64,000 nt of DNA. It comes from Antedon mediterranea (taxonomy: Eukaryota > Echinodermata > Crinoidea > Comatulida > Antedonidae). The translations under genes and the position numbers were made by a program. Location: the NCBI RefSeq assembly GCF_964355755.1, contig NC_092670.1:23931201-23995200 (forward strand), in the 5' to 3' direction. The notes beneath the pieces were generated by a model. The model saw only the letters and a list, made by a program, of their open reading frames with translations. It made no database searches and was not told the origin of the DNA. Of this stretch, positions 47,876-59,516 are shown piece after piece (positions within the stretch are counted from its first letter, which is position 1; each line of letters starts with the position of its first letter).

Positions 47876-50230
47876 ACGATGTATGCAAAACCAAAACTTT
47901 CAAGATTGAGAAACATTGATATTTCAAATATTCGTCACTAGATAGATTCTAACTGGCTATTGCAAGTCATCTGTAAATGAGTTTCTATATATGTATAGAA
48001 CACTTTTGATTATTTTTCTCTGTCAGTAGGTTCTAGTCTATCTGCAGAAAATGTATAAAATGAACATACATTTTCTACAGATTTGGGTGGCTTTTTGTTT
48101 AAGATTACTTGATTGAAAAACAATAAAATGCTTGAAACGGGAAGGATGGTTGATTTAAACAATTTTTATCTTAGTATTTGTGTTCTTAATCTCATTCATA
48201 ATTGTTCAACTTCTATTTTACAGGATAGTATAGTAATACATTTATGGAATGTATTTACCCATGTACGTATATAGATTGAAATTATTCTAATTTCAAATGC
48301 CGAAATAGGATGTTGTTTGAATGAGCTGTTTCTTGAAATTAGCAGACTATAGTTCACACTGAGGTTATTGTTTTTAAACATCTGCTGGCAGGAATGTTTT
48401 AGTTGAAGTTCGCGTTATTAGAGAGAATGTTATTTCGGAAAGAGTTTAATTTATGGTACTATTGAACCCACTCGGTTACTTTGTTCATTACGTGAGTAAT
48501 TGATTGCATCTTTTATTAGGCATCTAATTCTTTACACTCACAAGTTGTTGTAAAATAGAATTAACTTCATCGTTTAATGTGTAAGATTAAATCTATATCT
48601 ACATTTATCAATTGAGTGTTTGCTAATACCACGAGCTACAAGAATATATAGCTTCGGTTTAAAGCAATTCATCATTTTAAATATATGTATATATAAAGAA
48701 ACCGTCGAGCAATGATTCTGAGGATGCCATTTCGGAGGATGGAAACGTCTACTGGACCGAGATCGGAAGTCTAATTCACACGAAATGGTATGATGAGCAG
48801 AATTTATAGTTCGCTGTATACGCATGCGCAATAGAGATTATACATAAGTAAGAAAATCTTCTGTAGCCTAAATTGTGTATTTTTAAGAAGCAACAATGTG
48901 GAATACGATGTGGTTACCCCGATTATATTTAAACCTTACAACCACTATACAAACTAATATAATCTTTATCATGCTTAAATAGATTTATTCGGAGAACAGG
49001 CTCACCAATCAAATCTATAATTTGTCAGATTCAGAAATATAAATTGAGAATTACCCTTCCATAATTACAATGAATCAATCAATTACTTACACCAGTATAA
49101 CAAGTAAAATATGTTAGGGAGCTGTTTTTAAATCTAGACACATCGCGCTTGATTTCACAATGTACATGCAATTACTTATTAATTAATTTAATTTGTGTGT
49201 ACATATTGTATACGGGTAGTTGGCTCATTTGAGTTTCAGCAATATACAGTAATTTCCTTAACCTGCCCCTGTCCAACATTTATAATGTTCACATATTCAC
49301 CAATTAAACGAGCCATCAACGAATAGTATGACCAAACACATTTAAAGCAAATTGTTCGAATGACATTGTTTCTATTTGAAAATTCGCATCTGATATTCAT
49401 TCTGTAATTACTTTCTGTCTCAAATACGAACGTCTAAATGCGAAATTAATCGCCACGAAGCGGTATTTCGTAATTTAAAACAACAAAGAGAAAAATATGT
49501 TTTTGTTGTAACCTCCTACAGATAATTGTGACGCTGGCGCACAGAATAGCTTTCTAAAAACATAGGTTAATTAATGTTGTGACATTCGTTGCAATTCACT
49601 ATATATTTCACTAAATTGCATTGTGAATGGTAATGTGTGTTTATCATCGTGATTTCTCAAATAAAAAGAATACTTAAATTAAGGCAAAGTGCAGTGGGGT
49701 AATATGTTTCCATTTTGTTTTTCTTATTTGAAATTGCCATGGGAAACAAATTGCATTTTAAAATGCTTCACGTAGATACTTGAAAGTCGATCATTCACGT
49801 GATAATAAATAATTATATATTGAATTTTTATTTATTAACCTACTAATATGTGTAGATCTACTTGAGAATACTTCTCAAGTCGTCGGTAATTATAACGATG
49901 CCACAAAACACTGTGGTCACTTTCGTAGAGATTGTTTAAGATAAAAACAGAAAGACTCGCTGTTCTGTTCAGAATGATTTAATGTGTTTACGGTGTTTTC
50001 AGAAGAAATCCTTATTTCGTGTTTGTCATCTAAATAATACAATTACAAACTTGACAGAAGAGCAAAACAAAAAGCAGGCTATAATTTTAAAGACTTGTTC
50101 ACATGGCAGGTTTAATCAGTGTGTGCAACACGTTTCTTTCAATAACTAGTCATTATTTTTCTAGTTGTTTACCTGATGTTTTAACTCTTACTGGCATTAA
50201 TCTCACCATGCCTTCGTCTGTTTTAGTTTG
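47876..50230. other. Intergenic; no gene seen
   Basis: Only short frames (for example minus 48574-48831) without known motifs occur. No mobile-element ends were recognised. Confidence 0.45.
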
Positions 50231-50710
50231 TAATGTTTAGAGCTTACAATGTACAATTCCCTCGTCATGAATGTAGCAAGCGATTGAATGTTTTAGAACT
50301 TGCAAAGTACATTACCCTGCGTTGAAATGTAGCAAGCGATTGACTGTTTTAGAACTTGCAAAGTCGGCCTACGATACACTACCTTGCTCTTTCTGAAATG
50401 TAGCAAGCGATCGACTGTTTTATAACTTGCAATGTCGGCCTACAATACAATACCCTGCGTTGAAATGTAGCATGTGATCATATGTTTTAGAACTTGCAAA
50501 GTTATGCCTATAACGCTGTCGTGAATTGTAGCAAGCGATCGTCTTACTATGTACAATACGCTCTCATATGAATTTTAGCAAGCGATCGTCTTGCTATACA
50601 ATCTTATCTATACTATCTTATTTAAAATGTAGCAAACGATTGTCTGTTTTATAATGTGCTATGAATACTTTCTCTAATAGGAATTGTAGCAAGCGATCGT
50701 TTCTTTTAGA
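50231..50710. repeat. Degenerate minisatellite with AGCAAGCGATCG core
   Basis: About eight units of 40-70 bases share AATGTAGCAAGCGATTG or AATTGTAGCAAGCGATCG. Most are followed by TGTTTTAGAACTTGCAAAGT and a variable tail. Unit length changes from copy to copy while the AGCAAGCGATCG core is kept better than the rest. Confidence 0.85.
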
Positions 50711-53283
50711 ATTATTTACTATGGACACAATAAGCTTGGAATGTAACAATTTCAATATTCTCTCATAATTCTGTAACCAAAGCGTGTCAGAAGCAGCGGA
50801 AGAAATAACCCCTTTATTTTAAGGATCAGGCGGTTTATCTGACAAGATTGTTTAAAGTAAAGGCGTACTCTGTATATCTTATTTTAGATTTTACCTTCAA
50901 ATAAATGTCAACTAATATCCTAACATTTAGCTAATACAGATTAATGTTTGTACATTAGGCTTACAACTCGCGAGCGAATGTACTATTTCTAACCTCATTT
51001 TATTAAAGAGCATCTTATTAAACATTGGTGAAAGTTCAAGCAAATTTGTAGAAAACGCTTGATACATTATGTCATTTCTAGAAATGAAAGTTTTGATTAC
51101 AATTGTGTTGTCTTTTTAAAATTAGTATACATTGTGTATAGAAAGCCAAATCCACCAAATTCATTCTTAGTGAATTTGTCTTTCCAACTTCTGTGCAACA
51201 TGATTCAAAACAATCTGGAAATATGTCTTCTTTCAAAAAATGAATTAAAAAATATATATTGGTTTTCTCTCCAATAATTAATATACAGTAAAATACAGAG
51301 GACTCCTTTGGGACCAATATAGGATGTCACTGAAAAGGAGTTGGTCGCAGTGTTATTGCTCTTTTTTTCTCAGGTTAGTGTCCCCTGAAGGAATCAAATT
51401 GTTGCATTCTGGTGGGTTGTTACATTACTAAAACGCGATACTAACATTCTGTCTATTTTCATTATACTGTATATTGCTTTTTTTGTTTGTTTGCAAAATG
51501 AATGTCTTATAATCTTAAACAGAAACACATCCTTAATCGTTAATTTTTTTTCAATACATACCGTCTGAACAGATGCTGTTTTTGTTTTGTATGTCTCCTT
51601 AATTAAAACAATCCACAGGACAGTCCTCAAGGATCATACCTAATAATCTTGCAAGCACTCAATTGAAATTAATATTTGATACTCTTTTAAACTGAGACGG
51701 GTAAATAAACCAATGACGAACGCTCATTTCGCATTGGCGACTGAAACGGATCTTGCGTGATAATTTGTTACAATTTGCTATCCATTAAAATCGATCGGAT
51801 AAAAACATGTGATAAACAATACAAATGAGAAGTAGTAATTTTTTCAGAGAATGGAATATTGATTACTTATCGATTAGTATCCATTATTAACATCACTAAT
51901 AATAATATTAGGTATAATGTAAATGTATGATCCATTTTCTGAAATTGTCTATGTGCCTTTTATCTCATGAATAAAACTGTAAAATGTAGTAACACTGAAA
52001 ACGCCTACCTTATCGTGACCGTTCTGCTTACTTCTCTTTGGTGATTAATCAACTAATGTAAGGATCTATCTCTTCCCCCAGACCTCAGAAGTTAGGACAC
52101 ACAGGGGGTTTCCACAGGATGCGTGTTGCATGATGTCCGCCTCCTCGATGTGTGTAATCCCCGAGTTTATTTTGCTAGGAATTGTCAGGAGCAATAATTA
52201 ATAGATCATGATATTGTCATTTTCAAATCTGACTTATTTTGATACCTCCTACCATCACTACCCCCTCCCACAAACAAAGCACAATCCAGCGTAGGCGTGT
52301 AATATACAAAGGAATTAGAGTTTTTCTATAACGAATTGATAACTTGAAATGTAACCAAAAACATTCGCGAGCTTCCGTTTCAGGACGAAGACTAAAAACG
52401 AACGTAAAAATCGATCAACAAGTAAAGAGACAAAAGGAAACATTATGAGTTTTTACATGACATAGATGGACTAAACATGATGACATGCTGTATTTCATCC
52501 TATATTGGTGATCGATGATGAACAATATCTGATCAATAAAGCCTACATATTTGAATCGCATCTCATATCGGAATAAATAAAAAACAAGTAAAACAAATAA
52601 TCTACATATACACTTTTATTTCTTATAATAAAAAACAAAGCATTATATGAGTACCATCAACAAGTCACAGTTAGCAATAGACGATAATATACAATTATAT
52701 AATATTATATAATACGTCATTTCCGTTTGTACATCACACTTAATATTTCTTTAATATATTATTATTACGACATTGTGAATTTTAATAAAATATAGCATTT
52801 GAAATATGTCCTTTGTTAAATTTGATTTTGTTTATTTCAAATAAGGAGCAGCTTTACCACAAATAGGCCTATGTTACACCCTTTGCTATTTTTATAAACT
52901 AGCATACAGAAAAAAAAAAGCAATAACAATTTAAATACCTTATAGTTAGAAAGAATGAACAGCTTTACATCACACTGATTATTATATTGGTCAAATTACT
53001 TTTTTTGCCCATTTAAATACGTGTGAACCAAACCTAGATTAATTTATTTACATGTGGTATCCTATTTTAATTAATCTACTGTACTCGTGTGTCTTATAGG
53101 TGAACATTTTTGGTCACAAACAGTATCTATCCGATGTTTTACTACTTTTACGTCTACTATGACGTCGATGTAGAAACTGTATTTGTAGTATTCTTAATAA
53201 TTTCGTTTACGGTTTTCTATCCAAAAGAAGAATAAGATATTTGGAAATGTTCTTTTTTTCAAACCAATAATTAGTAAGCTAAC
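50711..53283. other. Intergenic; no gene seen
   Basis: Only short frames without recognisable domains occur. A less AT-rich patch at about 52070-52160 stands out in composition, but nothing in it can be named. Confidence 0.45.
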
Positions 53284-53366
53284 CTTGACAGTTTCGCTGT
53301 CCTGTTCGGACAGCTTCTTCAGAATTTCTGAAGAAGCTGTCCGAACAGGACAGCGAAACTGTCAAG
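53284..53366. repeat. Perfect palindrome, 41-bp arms, one-base centre, hammerhead-like core in each arm
   Basis: The left arm 53284-53324 (CTTGACAGTTTCGCTGTCCT...) and right arm 53326-53366 are exact reverse complements around a single T at 53325. Each arm also folds on itself. In the right arm CTGAAGA (53328-53334) is followed by one base. A seven-base-pair stem GCTGTCC/GGACAGC with a GAACA loop comes next, then GAAA (53355-53358) and CTGTC. That order is the hammerhead core (CUGANGA, stem II, GAAA), with one extra base before stem II. It could be a head-to-head remnant of a Penelope-like element end, a foldback insertion, or an assembly artefact. Confidence 0.85.
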
Positions 53367-54907
53367 TATTACTGCAAACCAGATGAACATTTTCAATCAG
53401 ATTATAAGATTAACTAAAGAAGAATTAACATATTATTAATAATGATATGTTTAAAATATGAATATAAAAAAAATATACATGTAACCATAGATACATTCAT
53501 GATGTAACCAAACATATATATATATATATCTGCTGCTGTAAATGAGTTAATGAGTAAATAAAACTGGTGGGGTTAGTGTTTATTTTACGTATGTGATTGT
53601 TGTATGCATAACAAGTTTCTGATAAATTACACGATTCAGATTTGACTTCAAATCCTTTGATAAAAAAAAGGCTGTAATTATAAATTGAGGCCTATTGATA
53701 TAATTAAGATATTTATTTATAAAAAGTGTTTGAATATGTTGTTTTCAGATGTATTTTTGATGTAGAATTGAAAACTTTGAGATGTATAAGGTAAAATGAT
53801 TGACTGTAGTGTAAGTTCTGTGTTTTTACTGTCTGCCTGAAATGTATTTTGCTAACCTTTGACATACTGACCTTACCTTTGACATCAGTTGTCGGGCAAA
53901 TTTAAACGGCATGTTAACAATGAGTGTGGAATATATCTTCTAATGTCGTTTATTGATTATGTGTATTCAGACATCATTTTAAAAGAATTAGTGAGGAGAA
54001 AGAATGTTTACAGCAGACATACCAACTAAGTAAGTTATGTGTGTTTATTTCGTTCTTATTAAATACATAGAATTCCAATCATGGACTTTTTAGGCCCTAC
54101 ATATAAGTTTCCCTTGCACTTTATTAGCCGATTCGAGGCATCACTGTTGCGCGTACTTAGCTGTGTGTGTGTCTTCATACAGCAGTGCTTATACCATTAT
54201 GAATATGGCCTAGCTGTTGTTTTGATTATTTTTCATCTCCCATGGAGGAAATATATAAATATAAAGACTTTGTGAGTGTGGTATGTTCTTAACAATTATA
54301 GAAATGAATTTTGCGGGCTCTTGCTCAAAACCGTATTTTGCCATCATTTTGTATCTGAAGATTTTAATATTGGAAAGTGTTGACCTATATTTATAAAAAT
54401 AATAGATTGTACAATTAATCTTTGATTTTAAAATGCCTATAAGTATCTTATGGGCCATATGCAATTTACCTATCAAATCTCCAGTGTCTAATGTATCACT
54501 ACGCTTACTGCTTTTACCATTATTACCAGGCTCTCTAAAACTTACTGCAATAATAATAATAATAATGTAATTTATAGTTAAGAAAAAGTCAGATAAATAA
54601 TTCTTTATTATTATTCGTATTGAATTTCACAATAAATCCATTATAAGAGGTTTTATGAAATCGAGATGACACTCAAATTCATAACGCAATAAAAGCAAAA
54701 TAATTGCGTTTTATTTACAAATTGTAAATTTAATTTCATGTTTTATAAAAGAATGTTCTTAATTAGGCAACATTCTAGTTCAAGTTTATGAATTGAGTGC
54801 AGGACCTACATCAGACCTACATTAAAGATTTACTGTCCCCTGAAAAATAACTTTCACATTTTTTTTTAATATGCCATTTTATTAATGTCACCTAATAGTT
54901 ATCCATT
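53367..54907. other. Intergenic; no gene seen
   Basis: AT-rich, with (AT)n at about 53515-53528 and a short TAA-type run at about 54551-54566. No coding sequence is supported. Confidence 0.45.
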
Positions 54908-55177
54908 TTGACAAAAAATTGGATCTTAAAACTATTTATTTACCTGAAAAACTGTAATTTTAAGCAAAAAGTGGTCAAATTGGCTGCCAACCAATGGTTT
55001 TTTGGTTGAATTTAACCATTTATTATGTTATTTTATAATAAGTGAAAACATTATTTTTTGGGGGTTTATTTTTATACGAAAGTGATTAACTTTATTAAAA
55101 CTACAACATAACCTATTCAATGTCTTATTTAATTAATCTTCATTTTTCATGTTTCTGGGGGACAATACATCTTTAAT
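54908..55177 (+). repeat. Copy of the dispersed ~270-bp repeat
   Basis: It matches 47604-47875 along almost its whole length with scattered substitutions and small indels, from ACAAAAAATTGGATC to CATTTTTCATGTTTCTGGGG and GACAATACATCTTTAA. Confidence 0.8.
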
Positions 55178-56058
55178 AATCTAAATATACAACTTCTTAG
55201 CGGTCTTTTGAACATAAAGTGATTTTTATTTTCGTTCCTCTACAACCATAATAACATAAACATAAAAATAATTGCATATTGTAGTTTATGTGTTGTTTGG
55301 TGTAATTTCAAACGTTGTTGATGATGACTATTTTTGTAAGAGAAATTTAATTAAACCAGTTATATAACTGTAGCGCTATTAGTAATAGTGATATTTGTTT
55401 TACACTAATAATGGAACAGCAACGATTTATGTTCTATTATGGTCATTGTGAAATTAGCTTTTGGAATTAACCATTCCTTCAAACCATTCACACAGAAAGA
55501 CAAATTGTGTTTCATAATAAAAAGTTGAAAGTCAAACTGAAAAAAAGACAGTTTCCAATCAATATATTACATTACAGCTTTTATATAATAGTAATACTAA
55601 AATACATCAGTATAAGCATATGTCGTTAATACAGAAAATGATGATAACCAATTCTAGAATGACGGATAGCATTGAGCCCGTAACGATTACAATTTTTAGA
55701 TGGTTCATCATTAGTTGAGAAACGAATATAGCCTATAATGACATTGTGCAAATCCAGTTTGGATTAATAATCTCATATTTAGGCCTAATGTATAGATATT
55801 AATTCCGTAAAAAATTACGTAATATCTCACCGAATCTTCTGAAATTACGTATAATATCTCACGGAAGATAACAATTCAATATTGTCCATATTATTGTGAC
55901 CATAACATTTATGGTAATACCAAGACATTTTAGTTGAAGACATAATTAAAATTATCGTAATATATATATACCACGGTCATAAAACAAATTCGGTGATATA
56001 CTGAAAATATATTAAATAATTTGAAACGATAGGATGAGGAAATCTGTGAGAGTGAGAA
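55178..56058. other. 3' flank of the GPCR gene; no gene seen
   Basis: AT-rich sequence. A short direct repeat (AAATTACGTAATATCTCAC and a close variant about 40 bases later, near 55809-55865) is the only structure noted. Confidence 0.45.
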
Positions 56059-56141
56059 AAAGCCCCAACTGAGATTCGAACCCGGAACCTTCTGCTTGAT
56101 TTGCAGATGTCCTAAACATAGTCATAGACCACTAGGGCTTT
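56059..56141 (-). repeat. tRNA-like segment, likely SINE head or tRNA pseudogene
   Basis: On the minus strand the ends AAAGCCC and GGGCTTT form a seven-base-pair acceptor-like stem. TCTGC/GCAGA can form an anticodon-like stem around a seven-base loop AAATCAA, and GGGTTCGAATC matches a pol III B box. The loop lacks the usual T before the anticodon and the T-arm pairing is imperfect. The element is 83 bases long, so it is probably not a working tRNA. Confidence 0.5.
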
Positions 56142-56449
56142 CATTGTTCAAATCCGATTGGATAGCGACTCTGTGGTACAGTGGAACAGCACTAGTCCCT
56201 CAATTGTATTGTACGCACGCGCACCAGAGATCAAATTGATACGGCCTCATTTTATAGTAGGCCTATACATATAATATACACAATATATTAGTACAATACT
56301 TTTATACTTTTTACATTGAGCAGCTTGATTTGCTCAACATCAAACAAAAACCTTATTAATAAATGTTGTATTTGTTTATTTTTTACATTTTTACAAATCT
56401 ATAAAAACCTGAAGGTGTATTTCAGATTTAAATTGTAAATATTTTACAT

Positions 56450-57598
56450 TTATATTTCGTCTTTGGGCACTTTGGTATACGGGCTACCTGTACACGTTGT
56501 TGACGTCATCATCGTCATAGGTGCTAGACGATAGTTGTTCCTGGGTTGGTTTGAATCGTCCAATTCGTCTCGATTAGCGTGTCTATTCCTTGAGCGTGGA
56601 CATGTTACAGAATGATATTTCTTACGGATATAACTCCCTGCCACTGAGAAATCCTCCTGCTCATTGGACAAGCATGGCCTAGCATGCTGGTAACTCTTGC
56701 GGAAATTATCACTCAGAAAACCATACAAGATTGGGTTGGCGCAGCTGTTGATGTAACTGATGACCGTAGTGCCATCCATCAGCATTCTAAAGAGTTTCTG
56801 CGTTGATTGCGTTGCTGTGATCGATTCAAAATCAAAGACAATAAATGAACGAACAATGTAAAATGGTGACCAACACAAAAAGAAAACAACTACTATTATC
56901 ATAACCATGTTTGTTACTTTCCTGTTCTTCTTGCTTTTTCCCGTACGAGCAGTAACTTGTCTCAACCGCAGCAGCAGAAGAAAGTAGCTCATCATGGTGA
57001 TCGCTAGAGGAATAAATAACCCCAATATTACTGTATAAATGTACATAGCTTTAGTCCATATTTCTTTATCGCCATAACGACTAAACTCAAAATAACAGTA
57101 TCCATCGTCATGTTTTATCTGCACCAACAGTGGCATTGCTATAACAATTGATAAAATCCAAATCCCGAGGCAAACACCGACAACAATAGGAAATCTTCGA
57201 TATTTTCCGGCTTGAGCCGGATGACAGACAGCAAAATACCGATCGACGCTCATCGCAGTTAGAGTGTACACACTAGTAAATTGATTTAGGGCGTCGATTG
57301 AATAAGTTAAAAAGCATGCAACCATGCCAAATAGCCAGTTATCTTTCAATATTGAGATTGCAAAAATTGGCAAACTCATAAGAAAAATTTCGTCTGTAAT
57401 AGCAAGATTTAAAATATAGCAGTTTGTAACAGTCTGCATCCGGGCAAAACGTAGAATGACGTAAATTACGAGTCCATTTCCGATTACACCAACAATGAAA
57501 ATAAGTATGTACACTGAGAACAAAAAATATGTCCATTTTTCAAAAGATCCAGTGTCCATCGTGTAGTTGCTGCTGATATTATCGAAAACCGACTCCAT
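56450..57598 (-). CDS. Somatostatin / allatostatin-C-type neuropeptide receptor (class A GPCR), intronless
   Basis: A single exon encodes 382 residues from ATG at 57598 to a stop at 56450. An upstream in-frame extension starts only at TTG, so I use the ATG. N-terminal sequons are at N7 and N11. Seven hydrophobic segments are visible, with G-N at 40-41 (TM1), L-A-I-T-D at 65-69 (TM2) and the disulfide pair C95/C168. D102 and Q106 lie in TM3 within D-A-L-N-Q-F-T-S. Further landmarks are D-R-Y at 119-121, C-W-S-P-F-Y at 242-247 (TM6) and S-C-A-N-P-I-L-Y-G-F-L-S-D-N-F at 285-299 (TM7, NPxxY). C309 could be palmitoylated. The TM3 and TM7 signatures are those of the somatostatin/ASTC group, where the TM3 Asp and Gln contact the peptide in somatostatin receptors; Gi/o coupling is the family norm. 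Opioid- or galanin-type assignment is less likely. The ligand cannot be told from sequence alone. Confidence 0.9.
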   Translation of the reverse strand: MESVFDNISSNYTMDTGSFEKWTYFLFSVYILIFIVGVIGNGLVIYVILRFARMQTVTNCYILNLAITDEIFLMSLPIFAISILKDNWLFGMVACFLTYSIDALNQFTSVYTLTAMSVDRYFAVCHPAQAGKYRRFPIVVGVCLGIWILSIVIAMPLLVQIKHDDGYCYFEFSRYGDKEIWTKAMYIYTVILGLFIPLAITMMSYFLLLLRLRQVTARTGKSKKNRKVTNMVMIIVVVFFLCWSPFYIVRSFIVFDFESITATQSTQKLFRMLMDGTTVISYINSCANPILYGFLSDNFRKSYQHARPCLSNEQEDFSVAGSYIRKKYHSVTCPRSRNRHANRDELDDSNQPRNNYRLAPMTMMTSTTCTGSPYTKVPKDEI

Positions 57599-58328
57599 TT
57601 TGAATTGGCGGCGTACAAAGACGATGTGAACGAGCTTATCACAGTTGAGTTTATTGTTTACCAACAGACAGCATTTTCATTACAGGTTGAATCACTCTTT
57701 TCTTAACAATATGTTTATCATCAAATCTATAATGAAAAAAAAAAAAGTAGATATTTTAGAAGGTGGGGTCGAGATTGAGAGTGTTTATTAAATCATATAC
57801 AGTGCATGTTTTATGCAGTAGAAACAATAATCAGGGTAATGCTGATTGATTATGTAAATTATTCATGAAGATGATAGTTATAGTTTATACTGATTATTAA
57901 TGTTTATTAATAAATAATTATGAATATGTATTTTCTTTTCTATTGTTATATATTTTGCTTTAATTTTGTATTACGGCCTCACAGAAGAACGTTTCTGGTG
58001 ACCAGGTTTTCTATTACAAAAATAAAGATATTATTATTATTACTATTACTACAGTAATAATACGAAACACCATAGTAAGGCGCTTCATTAAATAGCACAT
58101 TAAGCATATATTACTTTTTCATTAATTTAGATTTCATTGTTCCTTCTTCTGCATTGCATTTCATTATTTTGAAAAGCACATTACGCGGTAAAACGACAAA
58201 GAAAGAAATTGATTGACTCTAAGAATTAATTATTTTGTTTAATGATTTCAACGAACAGAGCGGCTACATTTTATAGAAAACTGTTTTGATCACAAATTAT
58301 ATTTTTCTCTTTATAAGCTAGTGAATAG
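57599..58328. other. 5' flank of the GPCR gene; no gene seen
   Basis: This should contain the promoter and 5' UTR of the minus-strand receptor gene. No convincing TATA box or other named element was identified. A-rich and TTA/TAA-rich runs are present (about 57731-57744 and 58031-58050). Confidence 0.4.
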
Positions 58329-58654
58329 ATAATATAATAATATAATAATAATAATACCAGATTTATATAGCGCCCTTTTCATGAGTAATCATGCTCAAAG
58401 GCGCTTTACAAGCATTATTACCCCAGTATTTTTTGGGATCAAACACGTATGGAAACATACTCCCATAATGCAGCCGGTAACCAGCGCAGTTGTGTCTAGA
58501 TCTAACTGGGTACCCATTTATACACCTGGGTGGAGAGAGGCAACGTAAGTAAAGTATCTTGCCTACGGATACAAGCAATGCGGCGAGAGTTGGATTCGAA
58601 CCTAGGTCTGACGATCGGTAGTCCAACGTCCAACACACTGCACCACACGCCGGC
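58329..58654 (-). mobile_element. tRNA-derived SINE
   Basis: Read on the minus strand from 58654, a tRNA-like head carries an A-box-like TGGTGCAGTGTGTTGG (58645-58630) and a B box GGTTCGAATCC (58602-58592). A body with CCAGGTGTATAAATGGGTAC follows. The 3' end is AAAGGGCGCTATATAAATCT and then TTATTATTATT repeats. Such a GGCGCTATATAAAT plus short-repeat tail is typical of SINEs mobilised by CR1/L2-type LINEs. Confidence 0.85.
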
Positions 58655-59111
58655 AGAAAAATGTCTTTAAGCACTGTCTATCTCCTCGCAATTATAAGCG
58701 GCTATTTTGCATTGTATTGTTTTTCCCAACGTGTTAAATCAGAAACCACGATACAGCCCACCAGAAGAACGTGTTTGTCACTGAGAGGGCTGCCCTGTTT
58801 GATCTTTTATCAAAACAATATTATTAATCGCATACAATCCATGAAATGTAAAACAAAAAACAATTTAATAACCTATTGTATTAATACATTGTATATTCAG
58901 TTTTTACATTTTTAAAGGTCGTAAATTTGTTCTACTGATTTAAAAGTCTAAAATGAATAATAAACAAAATAACAAACAATTAGGGATTGACCTTCGTTCC
59001 CACATAAAATGTTAACGAAATCTAAGCATAATCTGTGGGTTTTTGGCAAACACGTCCGTATTACTGTTCGGCGTACAAAATGTATGCAATCGGGCGCCAC
59101 AGTCCTTGTAT
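58655..59111. other. Short intergenic stretch; no gene seen
   Basis: No recognisable features between the SINE and the tandem TIR elements. Confidence 0.45.
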
Positions 59112-59516
59112 AGCTTGGTTCCCCACTTTTGATTGGTTCCGGCAGTTGAGACGCAACTGAAGGACGTAACGCAACGTACGTGAGTTGACCATTTACAAGC
59201 GATGGCTTATTCGAACTGTCGCTTGTCATTGGTGAACACGCTTACGTTGCGTTTACGTCCTGGCGTTGCATCCAAGTGAGAACCAAGCTTAAGACGCAAC
59301 ACGACACAAGGACGTAATCGCAACGTACGTGAGTTGACCAATTACAAGCGATGGCTTATTCGAACTGTCGCTTGTCATTGGTCAACAGGCTTGCGTTCCG
59401 TTTACTTCCTGGCGTTGCATCCAAGTGAGAACCAAGATTAAGACGCCACACAAAGACGTAATCGCAACGCAAGTGAGTTGACAATCAACCGTTCTGATAA
59501 TCCATTGCTTGAAGCT
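59112..59516. mobile_element. Tandem array of 'CTTGGTTCCCACT' TIR element units (period about 149 bp)
   Basis: The first unit begins AGCTTGGTTCCCCACT and ends GTGAGAACCAAGCTTAA. A second unit follows with ACGTGAGTTGACCAATTACA at about 59325 (149 bases after the same motif in unit one), ending GAGAACCAAGATTA at 59440. A third, decayed unit ends near 59516. The conserved core TTGACCAAT...GAACTGTCGCTTGTCATTGG is itself palindromic. Confidence 0.8.

Noticed and set aside
53284-53366. Reading the palindrome as a bacterial-type terminator or microRNA precursor
   Set aside because: The context is eukaryotic. Arms that are perfectly paired over 41 bases with a one-base loop are unlike a normal microRNA precursor, which has mismatches and a larger loop.
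54551-54566. Short TAA repeat near 54.55 kb as a possible array
   Set aside because: Too short and simple to be more than a microsatellite, and there is no spacer structure suggesting a CRISPR or other array.
57599-57664. 22-residue N-terminal extension of the GPCR
   Set aside because: It would start at TTG; the first ATG at 57598 gives a normal receptor N-terminus with two glycosylation sequons.
58363-58674. 103-codon minus-strand frame
   Set aside because: It coincides with the tRNA-derived SINE, so the frame is incidental.
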